From: Candidatus Pacearchaeota archaeon
GTDB taxonomy: Archaea > Nanoarchaeota > Nanoarchaeia > Pacearchaeales > GW2011-AR1
NCBI GenBank assembly: GCA_023228245.1
Contig: JALOBN010000011.1
Location: forward strand, 1 to 61,816
Length of the DNA stretch: 61,816 bases
Direction of reading: 5' to 3'
Shown here: piece by piece, positions 31,583 to 40,337 of the stretch
How positions within the stretch are numbered: the stretch's first letter is position 1
Layout of the letters: each line of letters starts with the position of its first letter
Program-made: the position numbers and the translations under genes
The notes under the pieces: model-generated
The model's input: the letters and a program-made list of their open reading frames with translations, nothing else
Databases searched by the model: none
Told to the model about the DNA's origin: nothing

Positions 31583-32125
31583 ATGCAATCTACTTTGATA
31601 TGTGAAAACTGTGGCAAGACAACGGAAAGAAACAGCAATCGTCAACGACTTTGTCCAGAGTGCCGTCCTAAAGTCTATCGAGTGAGGGCAACCGACTGCG
31701 AAAGAAAACGCAGAAAAGAACTCGGGAAGGCTTATCTAGATTACGATAGACAGATAAAGTCCAAACCCGAAAATCGCGAAAAGCAGCACAAGAGACAACA
31801 CAACCGCTGGCTGCGAATGAAAAACGATCCCGTTATCATGGCAAATGTGCATGAAAAACAGATCGAATACAACGACCGTGCACTAAACAAACGCGATTTT
31901 GGCGGTAACTGGTACAAAGTCTATGATCGCGATGGTGGTAAATGCCAGGTTTGCGGCTCAACCGAAAAGATTTGCGTACACCATAAGGACAAAACTGGAT
32001 GGGGCAAACCGCGAAACGAAAAGAATAACGACATGTCGAACCTTATTCTTCTTTGCAATTCTTGCCATATGAAAATTCACAGACTAGAATACAATATGAA
32101 ACGAAAAAAAGGTGATCCAATTTGA
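31583..32125 (+). CDS. HNH endonuclease (homing-type)
   Basis: 180 residues: an N-terminal zinc ribbon (CENC at 7-10, CPEC), a long basic helical linker, and a C-terminal HNH domain (CQVCGS ... CVHHKDKTGWG ... NLILLCNSCHMKIH). Catalytic-type HH lies in VHHKD. It interrupts the capsid operon with its own promoter; its stop overlaps the TTG start of the next structural gene, and the ribosome binding site of that gene (GGTGAT) lies within its last codons. Confidence 0.85.
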   Translation: MQSTLICENCGKTTERNSNRQRLCPECRPKVYRVRATDCERKRRKELGKAYLDYDRQIKSKPENREKQHKRQHNRWLRMKNDPVIMANVHEKQIEYNDRALNKRDFGGNWYKVYDRDGGKCQVCGSTEKICVHHKDKTGWGKPRNEKNNDMSNLILLCNSCHMKIHRLEYNMKRKKGDPI

Positions 32126-33534
32126 GATTCAAATTTATTCCTTGTATAGCTATCCTGCTTATCCTTTTTGTTGGATTCGCAGGAGCGGTGACCATCCCAG
32201 AGCCCACCTATAACTTTGGCCCATCGGCTGGATTCAAAAACGCCGCAACTATCCAGGCATCTGATCTGTATGCTGAAGACGATTTCAAGGTGGGAGATGA
32301 TGCGCAAATAGTCGGAGATCTTGCGATAACCGGCGCGTCTTCTTTTGCATCTTTGTATCTGTCAAGCGGCTTGAATGTGGCAGGAACTTCTGCACTGAAT
32401 GTCACCACGGCAACCTCTGTAACGGCTACCGGGACCATTCGAGGAGAGCAGCTTACCAGCACGGACGATGCTCTGGTATATGGAACGCTCACCGCTAATG
32501 ATGTCGTGAGCAATACAACCATCGCTGCATCTGATATCACAGCTTCGGATGACGCGATCATAACTGATGATCTGACTGTGGACGGGGCCGCGAGGATAGA
32601 CGAAACCCTGACAGTCAATGCGATTTCGTGTAATGGCACCGTGGCCGGTGCTGATCTGACCGCATCAGACGATGTCATAATCACGGACGATTTGGTAGTA
32701 GACGGCGCTGCTAGAATCGACGAGGCAAGCACCATAGCGAGCTTGATAGTCAATACCACGCTCGATACTAACGGCGAGGCTACCTTTGAAAATGTGAGCC
32801 TGACCCAAAATAAGCGGCTCACCTTCAACACGGCAGGGACCGGGTACATCCAGTGGCTTACATCCGGCAACTACATGACTATCAAGGGCAACCCACAGTT
32901 TGACGACGGGTACACATGGTCTGGAACGGCCTCGCCATCAAGTGGCTCCGATTTGACAGCGATTGGCGGCGCTTCCGACATAGACTATTCGCTATCTAGT
33001 GGCATATTCAGTGGCCCGACGGGTCAGAATTCCCTGAATGGAAATGTCGCGATCACCGGCACAAAAACGTTCATGGTCAACAACGGCGCCGCTACTTTCG
33101 GGTCGTCTGTGACCGCCGCGAGCGGTGTAATTAACGGCACAATGGACATAAACGGTGCAACCACAACCGCAGCCATTACGGTCGATTCTGGCAGCATTGT
33201 CACCGCAGACCAGTATAAGCGAAGGACGGTAACCACCGCCACAAATTACACTATCCTGGATGGTGGGGCCGATGTCTATTTGGTAGGCAATGGCACGGGA
33301 GTCAACACACAGACAATCCTCTTCCCGACTGCCGCAGACAACGTGGGCAGGATAATCACCGTCATTGTGGCTACTGATCCGCTGGCAAACACGGTAATCC
33401 TCGATGGAGAGAATTCTGAGACCATTGATGGGGCGGCCACTAAGACCACTACCGATGCAGTTGGTACGATGTATCATCTGGTCTGCAATGGAGTCGGCTG
33501 GATATCAGCAGCATCTACAGGATCTTGGAGCTAA
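32122..33534 (+). CDS. Exported repeat-containing structural protein
   Basis: 470 residues from a TTG at 32122 (AAAGGTGATCC upstream). A clear signal peptide (FKFIPCIAILLILFVGFAGA, cleavage after about residue 21) is unusual for a virion protein. The body is Ala/Thr/Gly/Asp-rich beta-repeat: the unit ASDDxIITDDLxVDGAARID recurs at 141-160 and 181-200 (40-residue period). The C-terminal part (LDGGADVYLVGNGTG, TVILDGEN) is trimeric-fibre-like. It could be a capsid/tail fibre exported to the membrane, or a surface adhesin. Confidence 0.65.
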   Translation: MRFKFIPCIAILLILFVGFAGAVTIPEPTYNFGPSAGFKNAATIQASDLYAEDDFKVGDDAQIVGDLAITGASSFASLYLSSGLNVAGTSALNVTTATSVTATGTIRGEQLTSTDDALVYGTLTANDVVSNTTIAASDITASDDAIITDDLTVDGAARIDETLTVNAISCNGTVAGADLTASDDVIITDDLVVDGAARIDEASTIASLIVNTTLDTNGEATFENVSLTQNKRLTFNTAGTGYIQWLTSGNYMTIKGNPQFDDGYTWSGTASPSSGSDLTAIGGASDIDYSLSSGIFSGPTGQNSLNGNVAITGTKTFMVNNGAATFGSSVTAASGVINGTMDINGATTTAAITVDSGSIVTADQYKRRTVTTATNYTILDGGADVYLVGNGTGVNTQTILFPTAADNVGRIITVIVATDPLANTVILDGENSETIDGAATKTTTDAVGTMYHLVCNGVGWISAASTGSWS

Positions 33535-33537
33535 GAC

Positions 33538-33702
33538 ATGAAAGATGTTGTAATAACGGGGCGCGAGATGCTCATGCTTTCGCCAAACGAGCGATATTCG
33601 ATGCCAGATAACATCGCCGATCAGCTCATTGCCAGAGGAAAAGCAGAAGAGATCAAGCCTGATATAATCGAGCAGGAAAAGAAATCCAAGAAGGGCAAGT
33701 AA
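33538..33702 (+). CDS. Small structural-operon protein
   Basis: 54 residues, Lys-rich C-terminus. Short proteins of this type (ITGREMLMLSPNERYSMP ... LIARGKAEEI) occur after capsid genes in phages. Starts 3 bp after the preceding stop. Function unknown. Confidence 0.6.
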   Translation: MKDVVITGREMLMLSPNERYSMPDNIADQLIARGKAEEIKPDIIEQEKKSKKGK

Positions 33703-33716
33703 GCCCTTCATTTTTA
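33691..33716 (+). terminator. Hairpin with T-tract
   Basis: AAGGGC (33691-33696) pairs with GCCCTT (33703-33708), followed by CATTTTTATT. It straddles the stop codon of the preceding gene and lies just before the acetyltransferase gene. Confidence 0.55.
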
Positions 33717-33718
33717 TT

Positions 33719-34159
33719 ATGATAGAAAAAATAAAGCATGCCATAGGATTTCTCTTGTGGAAATCCTTTTGGCGAATCCTAACCAATCCAACCCCAGGCT
33801 TTCATGTCTTGTGCCGGGTAGATTATCCGGAGAATATAGAAGGCCTACCGGCCTGCTCATCATTTGGTTGCTTCTTCCAGGCAGTTGGCAAGATAAAAAT
33901 GGGATCCAATTGCTGGTTTGCTCAGAACTCATGTATCATAACATCTAATCATGATTTCGATAACATTGCCATAAATGCGCCACCTAAGCCGATCACCATC
34001 GGCAATGATTGCTGGATAGGGGCAAATGCCGTCATCTTGCCAGGAGTTGTACTCGGCAATCATACGATAGTAGGCGCTGGCAGCATAGTAACCAAGAGCT
34101 TTCCAGAAGGCCATTGCGTCATAGCAGGCAACCCGGCAAAAACGATTAGGAGATTATAA
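33719..34159 (+). CDS. Hexapeptide-repeat O-acyltransferase
   Basis: 146 residues. A left-handed beta-helix formed by hexapeptide repeats (IGNDCWIGANAVILPGVVLGNHTIVGAGSIVTKSFPEG, about 92-130) with catalytic-type His in SNHDF and the C-terminal GNPAKTIRR cap, as in WbbJ/CysE/LacA-like O-acetyltransferases. It probably acetylates a sugar on the host surface or glycans on virion proteins. Position within the virion operon suggests a 'moron' gene. Uses an AT-rich start region with no strong ribosome binding site. Confidence 0.85.
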   Translation: MIEKIKHAIGFLLWKSFWRILTNPTPGFHVLCRVDYPENIEGLPACSSFGCFFQAVGKIKMGSNCWFAQNSCIITSNHDFDNIAINAPPKPITIGNDCWIGANAVILPGVVLGNHTIVGAGSIVTKSFPEGHCVIAGNPAKTIRRL

Positions 34160-34683
34160 TGACCGATATCACAGATTGTTATTTCACATCATTAACGGCT
34201 CCGACTGCTTTTTTTGCTATCAGGTTAGGCACCGCTGCATGGGATGACGCGGACGCTGCCGACCAGACCAAAGCTCTGCAGATGGCCACATACAAAATAG
34301 ACAGTCTGGATTATCAGGGGTATAAGTTGCTTTCGACTCAGGCCCGGCAATTCCCTAGAAAATACGTGCCCACCGATAGCATAAATCCTTGGGGCAATCT
34401 GATGTCAGAAGATCCCTATGGGTATATCTATGACTCATCGACTCCACCACAATTCGTTCTAGACGCTTGCTGTCTGGAAGCATTGGCCCTGCTGGAATAT
34501 CATGCATCCACGGACCCGATAAGCGAGCAAGACCTGATCGATAAAGGAGTTAGCTCGTTTTCTTTGGGCAAGCTGTCTATGTCCTTCAAGGGCAAGTCTA
34601 ACGCCGCTGCATTCGGTCTTAGGTCACAAGAGGCATATGATCTGCTATCGCCCTATCTACAAAGACGCGGGGATTTCAGATGA
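34159..34683 (+). CDS. Head-tail connector (adaptor) protein
   Basis: 174 residues: helical N-terminus (WDDADAADQTKALQMATYKIDSLDYQGYKL), QARQFPRKY, and an AC-x2-EALALLEY helix typical of DnaT-like/gp6-type head completion adaptors. Its location after the capsid genes fits. Adaptor proteins join the portal to the tail stopper. Confidence 0.7.
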   Translation: MTDITDCYFTSLTAPTAFFAIRLGTAAWDDADAADQTKALQMATYKIDSLDYQGYKLLSTQARQFPRKYVPTDSINPWGNLMSEDPYGYIYDSSTPPQFVLDACCLEALALLEYHASTDPISEQDLIDKGVSSFSLGKLSMSFKGKSNAAAFGLRSQEAYDLLSPYLQRRGDFR

Positions 34684-35228
34684 AGCTCTTAAGCTTTCCG
34701 CATGATGCCTATTTGGTCACCGAGGCGGCAGTCTCGCTATTCGATGGCACGCTAACGGCCTCTCCCACAATTGGAGCATGGCCATCAGGGGTTACAGGCA
34801 GGTGCAAGGTCACTATATCGTCTGTGACCGGTCATACAGATGTAGCCGGAACGATAACAATAGGCACCGAAACGCTCACATTCATACAGGCCGGTATCAA
34901 GCAGACGACCGTCAACCTAACCGCAAAGCCAACTGTGACAAGTTCTGGCTTAGATTGCCATTGCCACATAACGGTAGTTGATACCGGCGGAGCTGATGTG
35001 GTAGCGGAAACGCTAACCGCGATCAAGATCCGATTCGAGCCAACTTCTAAAATGTACATGAACGCTACCGGCGCGTGGACACAATCGCAAGCCTATGCGA
35101 TGGTGGTGAATTCCACCATAAAAATAAACGATATCATCAGGTACAATTCAACCGACTATCCGGTTAAACAAATCGAAGCGTTTAACTGGCTGGATGGAAT
35201 AGAACTTTATAGAATTTTGTATTTCTAA
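34680..35228 (+). CDS. Hypothetical structural protein, beta-rich
   Basis: 182 residues, starting at an ATGA overlap with the adaptor gene. N-terminal Ig-like or beta-sandwich repeat (TGRCKVTISSVTGHTDVAGTITIGTETLTF), and a C-terminal region (INDIIRYNSTDYPVKQIEAFNW) resembling phage head-closure proteins. Tentative stopper. Confidence 0.55.
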   Translation: MKLLSFPHDAYLVTEAAVSLFDGTLTASPTIGAWPSGVTGRCKVTISSVTGHTDVAGTITIGTETLTFIQAGIKQTTVNLTAKPTVTSSGLDCHCHITVVDTGGADVVAETLTAIKIRFEPTSKMYMNATGAWTQSQAYAMVVNSTIKINDIIRYNSTDYPVKQIEAFNWLDGIELYRILYF

Positions 35229-35261
35229 ACGTCATAGAATGGCGGGTAGGAGGTAAAAACT

Positions 35262-36155
35262 ATGACACAGCAGACAAGAATTTGGGCAACCGGGCCATCT
35301 GGAGAAGTCCTGCCGGTTGTATGTGACGCACAGGGAAACTTGGTCATCCAGCTAGAGGGAGCTACTGTAAACATTGGCGATGTGGATGTTCAATCATCTG
35401 CCTTGCCCACCGGCGCAGCCACGGAGCAAGGATTGGATGACATTCTGGCGAAGATCATAGCGGCACCGGCCACAGAAGCCAAGCAAGACACCCTCAAGAC
35501 GGCGGTGGATGCCGTCACCACGAAGCTTTCCAGCGATCCGGCCACCCAGACGACGCTTGCCCTCATCAAGACGGCGGTGGAAGGGGCAACCCCGGCGGGC
35601 ACCAACCTGATGGGCAAGGTAGGGATAGACCAGACCACCCCCGGCACCACAAACAAAGTGGATGCGGGCTATACGGTGGTCCGATCCGACACTCTCTTCA
35701 CCGGCATGGACGCCACCGCGCAATATGATGCCGTGGGTGCGCTGGTAGAGATTCCAAACTGGGCGCGGGTGGCGGGCGGTTCTGCCACAATCCGAGAAAT
35801 GCGCATATCAGTAAATAATAATGCCATAGCACCGCAATTTGAAGTTCATTTCTTCAGGAACTCAGATGCAACTGTCGCAGCCGATAACGTAACATGGACT
35901 GAGCTTGCGGCTGAATATGCGAAGCGGGCTGGCTATATCCTGATGCCAGCATGTAGCAAGGCAGGTGGTTCCGGCACTATCGATATGGTCAGATCGCAGC
36001 ATGACGATTATGGGCAGTCACTGTCTAAGGAAATTACTTGCGCGGCTGGAGCTACAAGCATTTGGGTCAAACTCAAGCTGATGACTTCAGGAATATCTTT
36101 CGCGGCCACGCCTGGCAATACCATTGTCCTCTCGACCGTCCGAGAGCAGAGCTGA
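35262..36155 (+). CDS. Virion structural protein with repeat region
   Basis: 297 residues with GGAGGTAAAAACT upstream. N-terminal part (LPVVCDAQGNLVIQLEGATVNIGDVDV) then short repeats around ATEAKQDTLKTAVDAVTTKL, a pattern found in phage tail-fibre/virion proteins, and a globular beta-rich C-terminus (about 150-297). Possibly a baseplate or fibre component. Confidence 0.6.
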   Translation: MTQQTRIWATGPSGEVLPVVCDAQGNLVIQLEGATVNIGDVDVQSSALPTGAATEQGLDDILAKIIAAPATEAKQDTLKTAVDAVTTKLSSDPATQTTLALIKTAVEGATPAGTNLMGKVGIDQTTPGTTNKVDAGYTVVRSDTLFTGMDATAQYDAVGALVEIPNWARVAGGSATIREMRISVNNNAIAPQFEVHFFRNSDATVAADNVTWTELAAEYAKRAGYILMPACSKAGGSGTIDMVRSQHDDYGQSLSKEITCAAGATSIWVKLKLMTSGISFAATPGNTIVLSTVREQS

Positions 36156-36157
36156 TC

Positions 36158-37741
36158 ATGTCTATCAGAAGCAGACGGCGCGGGAAGAATCCAGACGCGG
36201 GCAAGCTGATCCTCACCACGGGCGTGCTGAAGGATGATCAGTTTTCCAGCCCGAAGCAGATTCGATGGGCGAGCGCGTTGGGGAAGCTGTTGGTGTTGAA
36301 TGGCGGATCGACTGTAAATTTCCAGATTCGCAATGCGGATTTGTCGTTTTCATCGAAATTTTTTTATACTACATCTGTAACAATTGGTGCGATAGATTCG
36401 GATATATCTAATATATATACTTCTGTCGGCGGGACGGGCACATTTGTTCGCAAGTGGTCCCACCAGTTTGATTTGATCACATCAGCGAATATTCTTGGAA
36501 ATGGTGGCGTTAGAATGATCGATGCCTCCGGCGATCCCGATTACATCTATGTCACCAGCAACAATGCCACCGATGGGCATGGAGTCAGGAAAGTTAGAAA
36601 GTCTGATATGACTGTGGTTGCATCGATATTGGCAACGGGCGCGGGAGATGGGCAGTTTAACAATCCGCTTGGGGTGAAATATTACGATGGGTTTGTTTAT
36701 GTATGCGATGTAACGAATGCCAGAATTGTAAAACTAAATGCATTAGGAGCAAATCTTACATTCGATTCTAATTTATCAGCCGGTGGAAACGCTTTCAATG
36801 ATTTGGACACAGACGGGACTTATTGGTATGGACAAGGTGCATTAAGAACATTTAAACGCAACATGGATTTCACCGTCGTATCTGATTCTGATGTAAATAA
36901 TGGATATTCCCTCTGCATCATCCCCGATCAAGGCGACGGCTATGGTGCCACCCTCGCCATTGTGGACAATGCAAATAGCCACCTAGAGCGCCGCAAATGC
37001 TCGGATCTGTCTGCGATCAATTCAGTGGGCAGCGCGGGCGATGGCTCTAGCAGCTTATGCGATCCCGTCATTACCGGCCCGGCGGGAACCTGGCGTGACT
37101 CAGAAGGCAATTCGTATGCAGTCGCAAGCGGAGCCAATATCAGCAAGAATGGCTTCTCCGGCGATTTCTTCCGGCAGACACCGAATCGGATGACATACCA
37201 GCCCACCGGGCGGCTATCTGATATTACTGCAATCGATGCAAATACGGATGCTATAGTGGGAGAAATCAAAAACTTACGAAAGTGTGTTAATTGCACTAGC
37301 TACAAGCTCTATGGCAACCCAGCCTATGTCGTCAATCTAACTGATATTAGCTCAAAAGCCACCATCGTACAGATATATTCGTGTGGGCTTGGCGTTATTC
37401 CGGCGGATCTGTCAAAATGCACATCAGCCAACGATATTAGGTTGCAAGATAATTCTTGGACCCAGACACAGATCGACCAATTCATTCAATGGATTTATGC
37501 AGGCCGGGCGGGCTTCACCGATGCGGGAAGATCTATGAGAATCGGCTTGAATAATGCAGCTCCAAGCGGAACTTATACCGATCCATCGGTAACTCCTGGC
37601 AATGGATCATCGAACAGCGATTGGTCTTGGGATGCGGGCCTAGGTTATCACCTACCATTGACGCCAAACGCGATGGTCTGGCGGCTATTGCATGCGGTTG
37701 AGGGCGGTGTATCTTCTTGGGCATCATTTACGACAGCATGA
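36158..37741 (+). CDS. Receptor-binding-type protein: NHL propeller and LRR-like domain
   Basis: 527 residues from the ATG at 36158; the frame extends upstream only as an overprint. An NHL/beta-propeller-like central region (GAGDGQFNNPLGV then VYVCDVTNARIVKL, about 165-195, with further blades) is followed by a leucine-rich-repeat-like stretch (about 385-445: LTDISSKATIVQIYSCGLGVIPADLS) and a Gly/Ser-rich C-terminus. Such mixes occur in surface-exposed attachment proteins. It follows another fibre-like gene. Confidence 0.6.
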   Translation: MSIRSRRRGKNPDAGKLILTTGVLKDDQFSSPKQIRWASALGKLLVLNGGSTVNFQIRNADLSFSSKFFYTTSVTIGAIDSDISNIYTSVGGTGTFVRKWSHQFDLITSANILGNGGVRMIDASGDPDYIYVTSNNATDGHGVRKVRKSDMTVVASILATGAGDGQFNNPLGVKYYDGFVYVCDVTNARIVKLNALGANLTFDSNLSAGGNAFNDLDTDGTYWYGQGALRTFKRNMDFTVVSDSDVNNGYSLCIIPDQGDGYGATLAIVDNANSHLERRKCSDLSAINSVGSAGDGSSSLCDPVITGPAGTWRDSEGNSYAVASGANISKNGFSGDFFRQTPNRMTYQPTGRLSDITAIDANTDAIVGEIKNLRKCVNCTSYKLYGNPAYVVNLTDISSKATIVQIYSCGLGVIPADLSKCTSANDIRLQDNSWTQTQIDQFIQWIYAGRAGFTDAGRSMRIGLNNAAPSGTYTDPSVTPGNGSSNSDWSWDAGLGYHLPLTPNAMVWRLLHAVEGGVSSWASFTTA

Positions 37742-37750
37742 GGGTTTGAT

Positions 37751-37990
37751 ATGGAATATATCTATGTAATCGTTAGCGTCCCTGATCCGAATGATCAGGA
37801 TGATGGAATTAAGAAATATTTGGACAAGTACAACAAAGCAGACAACAACAATCTGAATGAGGATATTTCAACAGTGATTCAAGAAGGCGATTTTGCCAAC
37901 ATGCTCATAGCGGCTTTGCCGGAAGGTACGCCAGTAGAGCAGGATGCCGCCCTATTGGTGGCTTTGCACATCGATGCAGATCGTAGGTAA
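37751..37990 (+). CDS. Small acidic hypothetical protein
   Basis: 79 residues with many Asp/Asn residues in the middle. GTTTGATATGG upstream gives a weak ribosome binding site. No family; late-operon position. Confidence 0.5.
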   Translation: MEYIYVIVSVPDPNDQDDGIKKYLDKYNKADNNNLNEDISTVIQEGDFANMLIAALPEGTPVEQDAALLVALHIDADRR

Positions 37991-38008
37991 ACATATTGCC
38001 CCATGAAT

Positions 38009-38026
38009 GCGGGAACGTAAGCCCGC
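38009..38026 (+). other. Short hairpin between late genes
   Basis: GCGGG pairs with CCCGC (38009-38013 and 38022-38026) around an 8-nt loop, in the 64-bp gap before the next gene. No T-tract, so not a clear terminator. Confidence 0.35.
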
Positions 38027-38054
38027 CCGAGGGCCACAGAATAGGTGAGTAAAT

Positions 38055-38381
38055 ATGGGAAAAACTTTAGCCACAGTCAACAATACCACCATCAAGGTAC
38101 TCGTTGACATGATGACCGCCGCAACAAAGGCGTTCAATGAACAGATCGTAAGAGCACAGTCATACATGATTGAATCTCAGTCTTCTGGACTGGCTGCCGG
38201 TTGGGCAATCGAGGACGGCGAACATGTTGCAAAGAACCTTAATGCCGCGAGCAAGGCAGTAGACGCGGCCACAAAAGCCATGATAACCGTGGTCGAGATG
38301 GCGGATGGCATGCAGGTAGATGGTGATCAGGTCGCAATCAATGGCTACGTTGGTAGCGGCGTGTCGCCCGATACCACTTAA
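38055..38381 (+). CDS. Hypothetical helical protein
   Basis: 108 residues, largely alpha-helical (about 10-75) with a Gly/Asp-rich C-terminus. GGTGAG is upstream. No motif recognised; a virion-associated role is presumed from location. Confidence 0.5.
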   Translation: MGKTLATVNNTTIKVLVDMMTAATKAFNEQIVRAQSYMIESQSSGLAAGWAIEDGEHVAKNLNAASKAVDAATKAMITVVEMADGMQVDGDQVAINGYVGSGVSPDTT

Positions 38382-38398
38382 ATTTCGCGGTGCCATAA

Positions 38399-38917
38399 AT
38401 GACAGAATACATATGTTCAAAATGTGGGTATGTCCTAGAGGCTCAGCCGGTTGATGCTGATAACTGGATATGTCCAATCTGCAAGACATCCAATGTGATC
38501 ACGGCTGCACCGGCTGGAGAAAACTGGCTGGATGGCCTATGTCACTACTCCGGACCAGGCCATGATCTGCCGGTGGGTGGGTACTGTAAGATCGTCAAGT
38601 CCGGTGCTCCATGGGGGCCTGAGCTTCTGGCTCGATCGTGGACAGTCTCGGATGCCAGCACCGACGAAGGCATAGCCACAAAAACGACCAAGGAACTAAC
38701 GGCGGATGATATCATCATAGGCGTCACCTTGAATCCTAAAACGATAGCTGCAATCGTTGACACATATGGCCGGGACTTCTATCAGATCCGAGAAGCCAAT
38801 GGTGGGCAGTTCATGACCCTCGACCAATGGCAAACTCTATTCGGGACTAATGGGTTGGGCCTTGTGGCTATGCGAAACATGAGGCAGAAATTGTCTGGTG
38901 GCGGGGTGCATTTCTGA
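38399..38917 (+). CDS. Protein with N-terminal rubredoxin-like zinc ribbon
   Basis: 172 residues. Residues 6-30 (CSKCGYVLEA ... WICPICKTSN) match the rubredoxin-like CxxCG/CPxC pattern. The remaining part is unassigned, with hydrophobic strand PKTIAAIVDTYGRDF and a Gly-rich tail. Rubredoxin-like modules bind Fe or Zn; here probably Zn. Confidence 0.6.
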   Translation: MTEYICSKCGYVLEAQPVDADNWICPICKTSNVITAAPAGENWLDGLCHYSGPGHDLPVGGYCKIVKSGAPWGPELLARSWTVSDASTDEGIATKTTKELTADDIIIGVTLNPKTIAAIVDTYGRDFYQIREANGGQFMTLDQWQTLFGTNGLGLVAMRNMRQKLSGGGVHF

Positions 38918-39027
38918 TGTCAGAAAATGAAGAACAGTACATCGAAAGGGATGGCAAGCGATATCGAGTCAAGTGGAAAATGGGCAAAAACGGAAGGGCC
39001 GAACCAGTTGAGTCCGAGGTGAAATAG
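38917..39027 (+). CDS. Small basic peptide
   Basis: 36 residues starting at an ATGA overlap with the previous gene and ending directly before the next. Basic and acidic patches (ERDGKRYRVKWKMGKNGRAE). Short but consistent with the gene packing. Confidence 0.4.
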   Translation: MSENEEQYIERDGKRYRVKWKMGKNGRAEPVESEVK

Positions 39028-39285
39028 ATGACAGATGAAACTCCTTCCACATTCCTGACCACATTGGATAAGCTGGAAAACTTCAAGCGGTATTCTCTTG
39101 CCCTCGCGGTAATCGCCATCTGGGGTGGATCTATCGCGTTGATGGGGCTGGCTGTATTATTCTTGATATGGAATGGCCAATCCGATACCGCAATCGAGGC
39201 CTCCAAGTGGCTGATTGCATTGGTTGGCGCATCGGTTACGGGTATTCTCGGATTCTATTTTGGATCAAATGCCAAAACGGCATGA
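39028..39285 (+). CDS. Holin-like membrane protein
   Basis: 85 residues. Two transmembrane helices (about 23-49 and 61-80), charged N-terminus, both ends charged: the topology of class II holins. It directly precedes the metacaspase gene (39292) and opens a cassette of small membrane proteins. Confidence 0.65.
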   Translation: MTDETPSTFLTTLDKLENFKRYSLALAVIAIWGGSIALMGLAVLFLIWNGQSDTAIEASKWLIALVGASVTGILGFYFGSNAKTA

Positions 39286-39291
39286 GGTTAC

Positions 39292-39996
39292 ATGAAAAAA
39301 GCATTCATCTTAGCTCCGCCCTACCAGCCACCTAATACCTTGCCGCCTCATGACAACAATGTCGCCCTCTGGCATGCCACCCTACTGGCAAGAGGTTTTA
39401 CTTCGATCGTGGCAGCATCAACGCCGGAGGCAACCACATTGGCCGCCGCTCGTTCCGGCCTACAGACACTCATGTCATCTCTGATCAAGGGTGATCGGTG
39501 GACAATCATCCGCACCGGCCACGGCTATAGACAGCCCGACCAAAACGGGGATGAATTGGATGGCTATGATGAATGCCTGGCATGCTCTGATCTCGGGATG
39601 CTGACAGATGACGAAATGGCCACATACCTGGCGATGGCTCCAGCCGGAACGGTGGGTGACTTGGTAGATGATTTCTGCTATTCGGGAACAGCGGACAGGG
39701 CATATATGCCATCCAGAAGCCGCCCGATTCGAGATCGAGTGATTGTGGGCTCGGGCACCAAACCGGCATATTATCGCTACTGGCAGGCATGTGAGGATCA
39801 TGAGCTATCTTGTTGGGGATATTTTGACGGCGCTGCCTATAGTGTCCTCACCAAATGCCTATGCGATACACTGACCGCGACTCAGTTTGTTCCGGCCACC
39901 ACAATTTTCCAGATCACCAAAGATCGAGTAATGGGCCTGGTAGCTGGTCAGACACCTGTTCTCAGTGGACCTAACCAGGACGCCGTTCCCTTTTAG
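39292..39996 (+). CDS. Caspase-like peptidase (C14, metacaspase type)
   Basis: 234 residues. The caspase fold is clear: catalytic His77 in RTGHGYR, the downstream acidic loop NGDELDGYDE (86-94), LTDDEMATYL (105-113), and catalytic Cys129 in DDFCYSGTADR. Metacaspases are Arg/Lys-specific cysteine proteases, sometimes triggering cell death; orthocaspases occur in bacteria and archaea, rarely in viruses. It has no signal peptide. Situated between holin-like genes, it may act in lysis or virion maturation (inference). Confidence 0.88.
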   Translation: MKKAFILAPPYQPPNTLPPHDNNVALWHATLLARGFTSIVAASTPEATTLAAARSGLQTLMSSLIKGDRWTIIRTGHGYRQPDQNGDELDGYDECLACSDLGMLTDDEMATYLAMAPAGTVGDLVDDFCYSGTADRAYMPSRSRPIRDRVIVGSGTKPAYYRYWQACEDHELSCWGYFDGAAYSVLTKCLCDTLTATQFVPATTIFQITKDRVMGLVAGQTPVLSGPNQDAVPF

Positions 39997-40003
39997 AGGT
40001 TGC

Positions 40004-40336
40004 ATGAATGGAGATACGCCGATGGATGCCAGGGTTTCAGTGCTGGAAAGCGATACCAGACGCATAGAAGAGCGAGTTAATGAACTGGATGGCCGAATGC
40101 GTGTGGTAGAATCATGCGCCAGTGGGATACCTCGGATTGAAAAAAATGTAGAAGACGTATTATCTCAGCTAAAATATCTAAACGAATGTAAAATAGCAAA
40201 CGAGGCAGTCGCACGGGCGAAAGTTCCATTCATGGAGTCTGTTTGGGGGCAACGACTTTGGGACATTGGAAAAATGATAGCAATCGCCTTGATAACGTGG
40301 GTTGTCACCGTTAATCAGTTCATTGCGGGGAAATGA
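40004..40336 (+). CDS. Coiled-coil membrane protein, XhlA-like
   Basis: 110 residues from the ATG at 40004 (GAGG upstream); an ATG at 40022 after GGAG is the alternative. A coiled coil (about 10-60) is followed by one C-terminal transmembrane helix (about 86-107), the layout of haemolysin XhlA/holin-like proteins that act in phage lysis. Confidence 0.65.
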   Translation: MNGDTPMDARVSVLESDTRRIEERVNELDGRMRVVESCASGIPRIEKNVEDVLSQLKYLNECKIANEAVARAKVPFMESVWGQRLWDIGKMIAIALITWVVTVNQFIAGK

Positions 40337-40337
40337 T

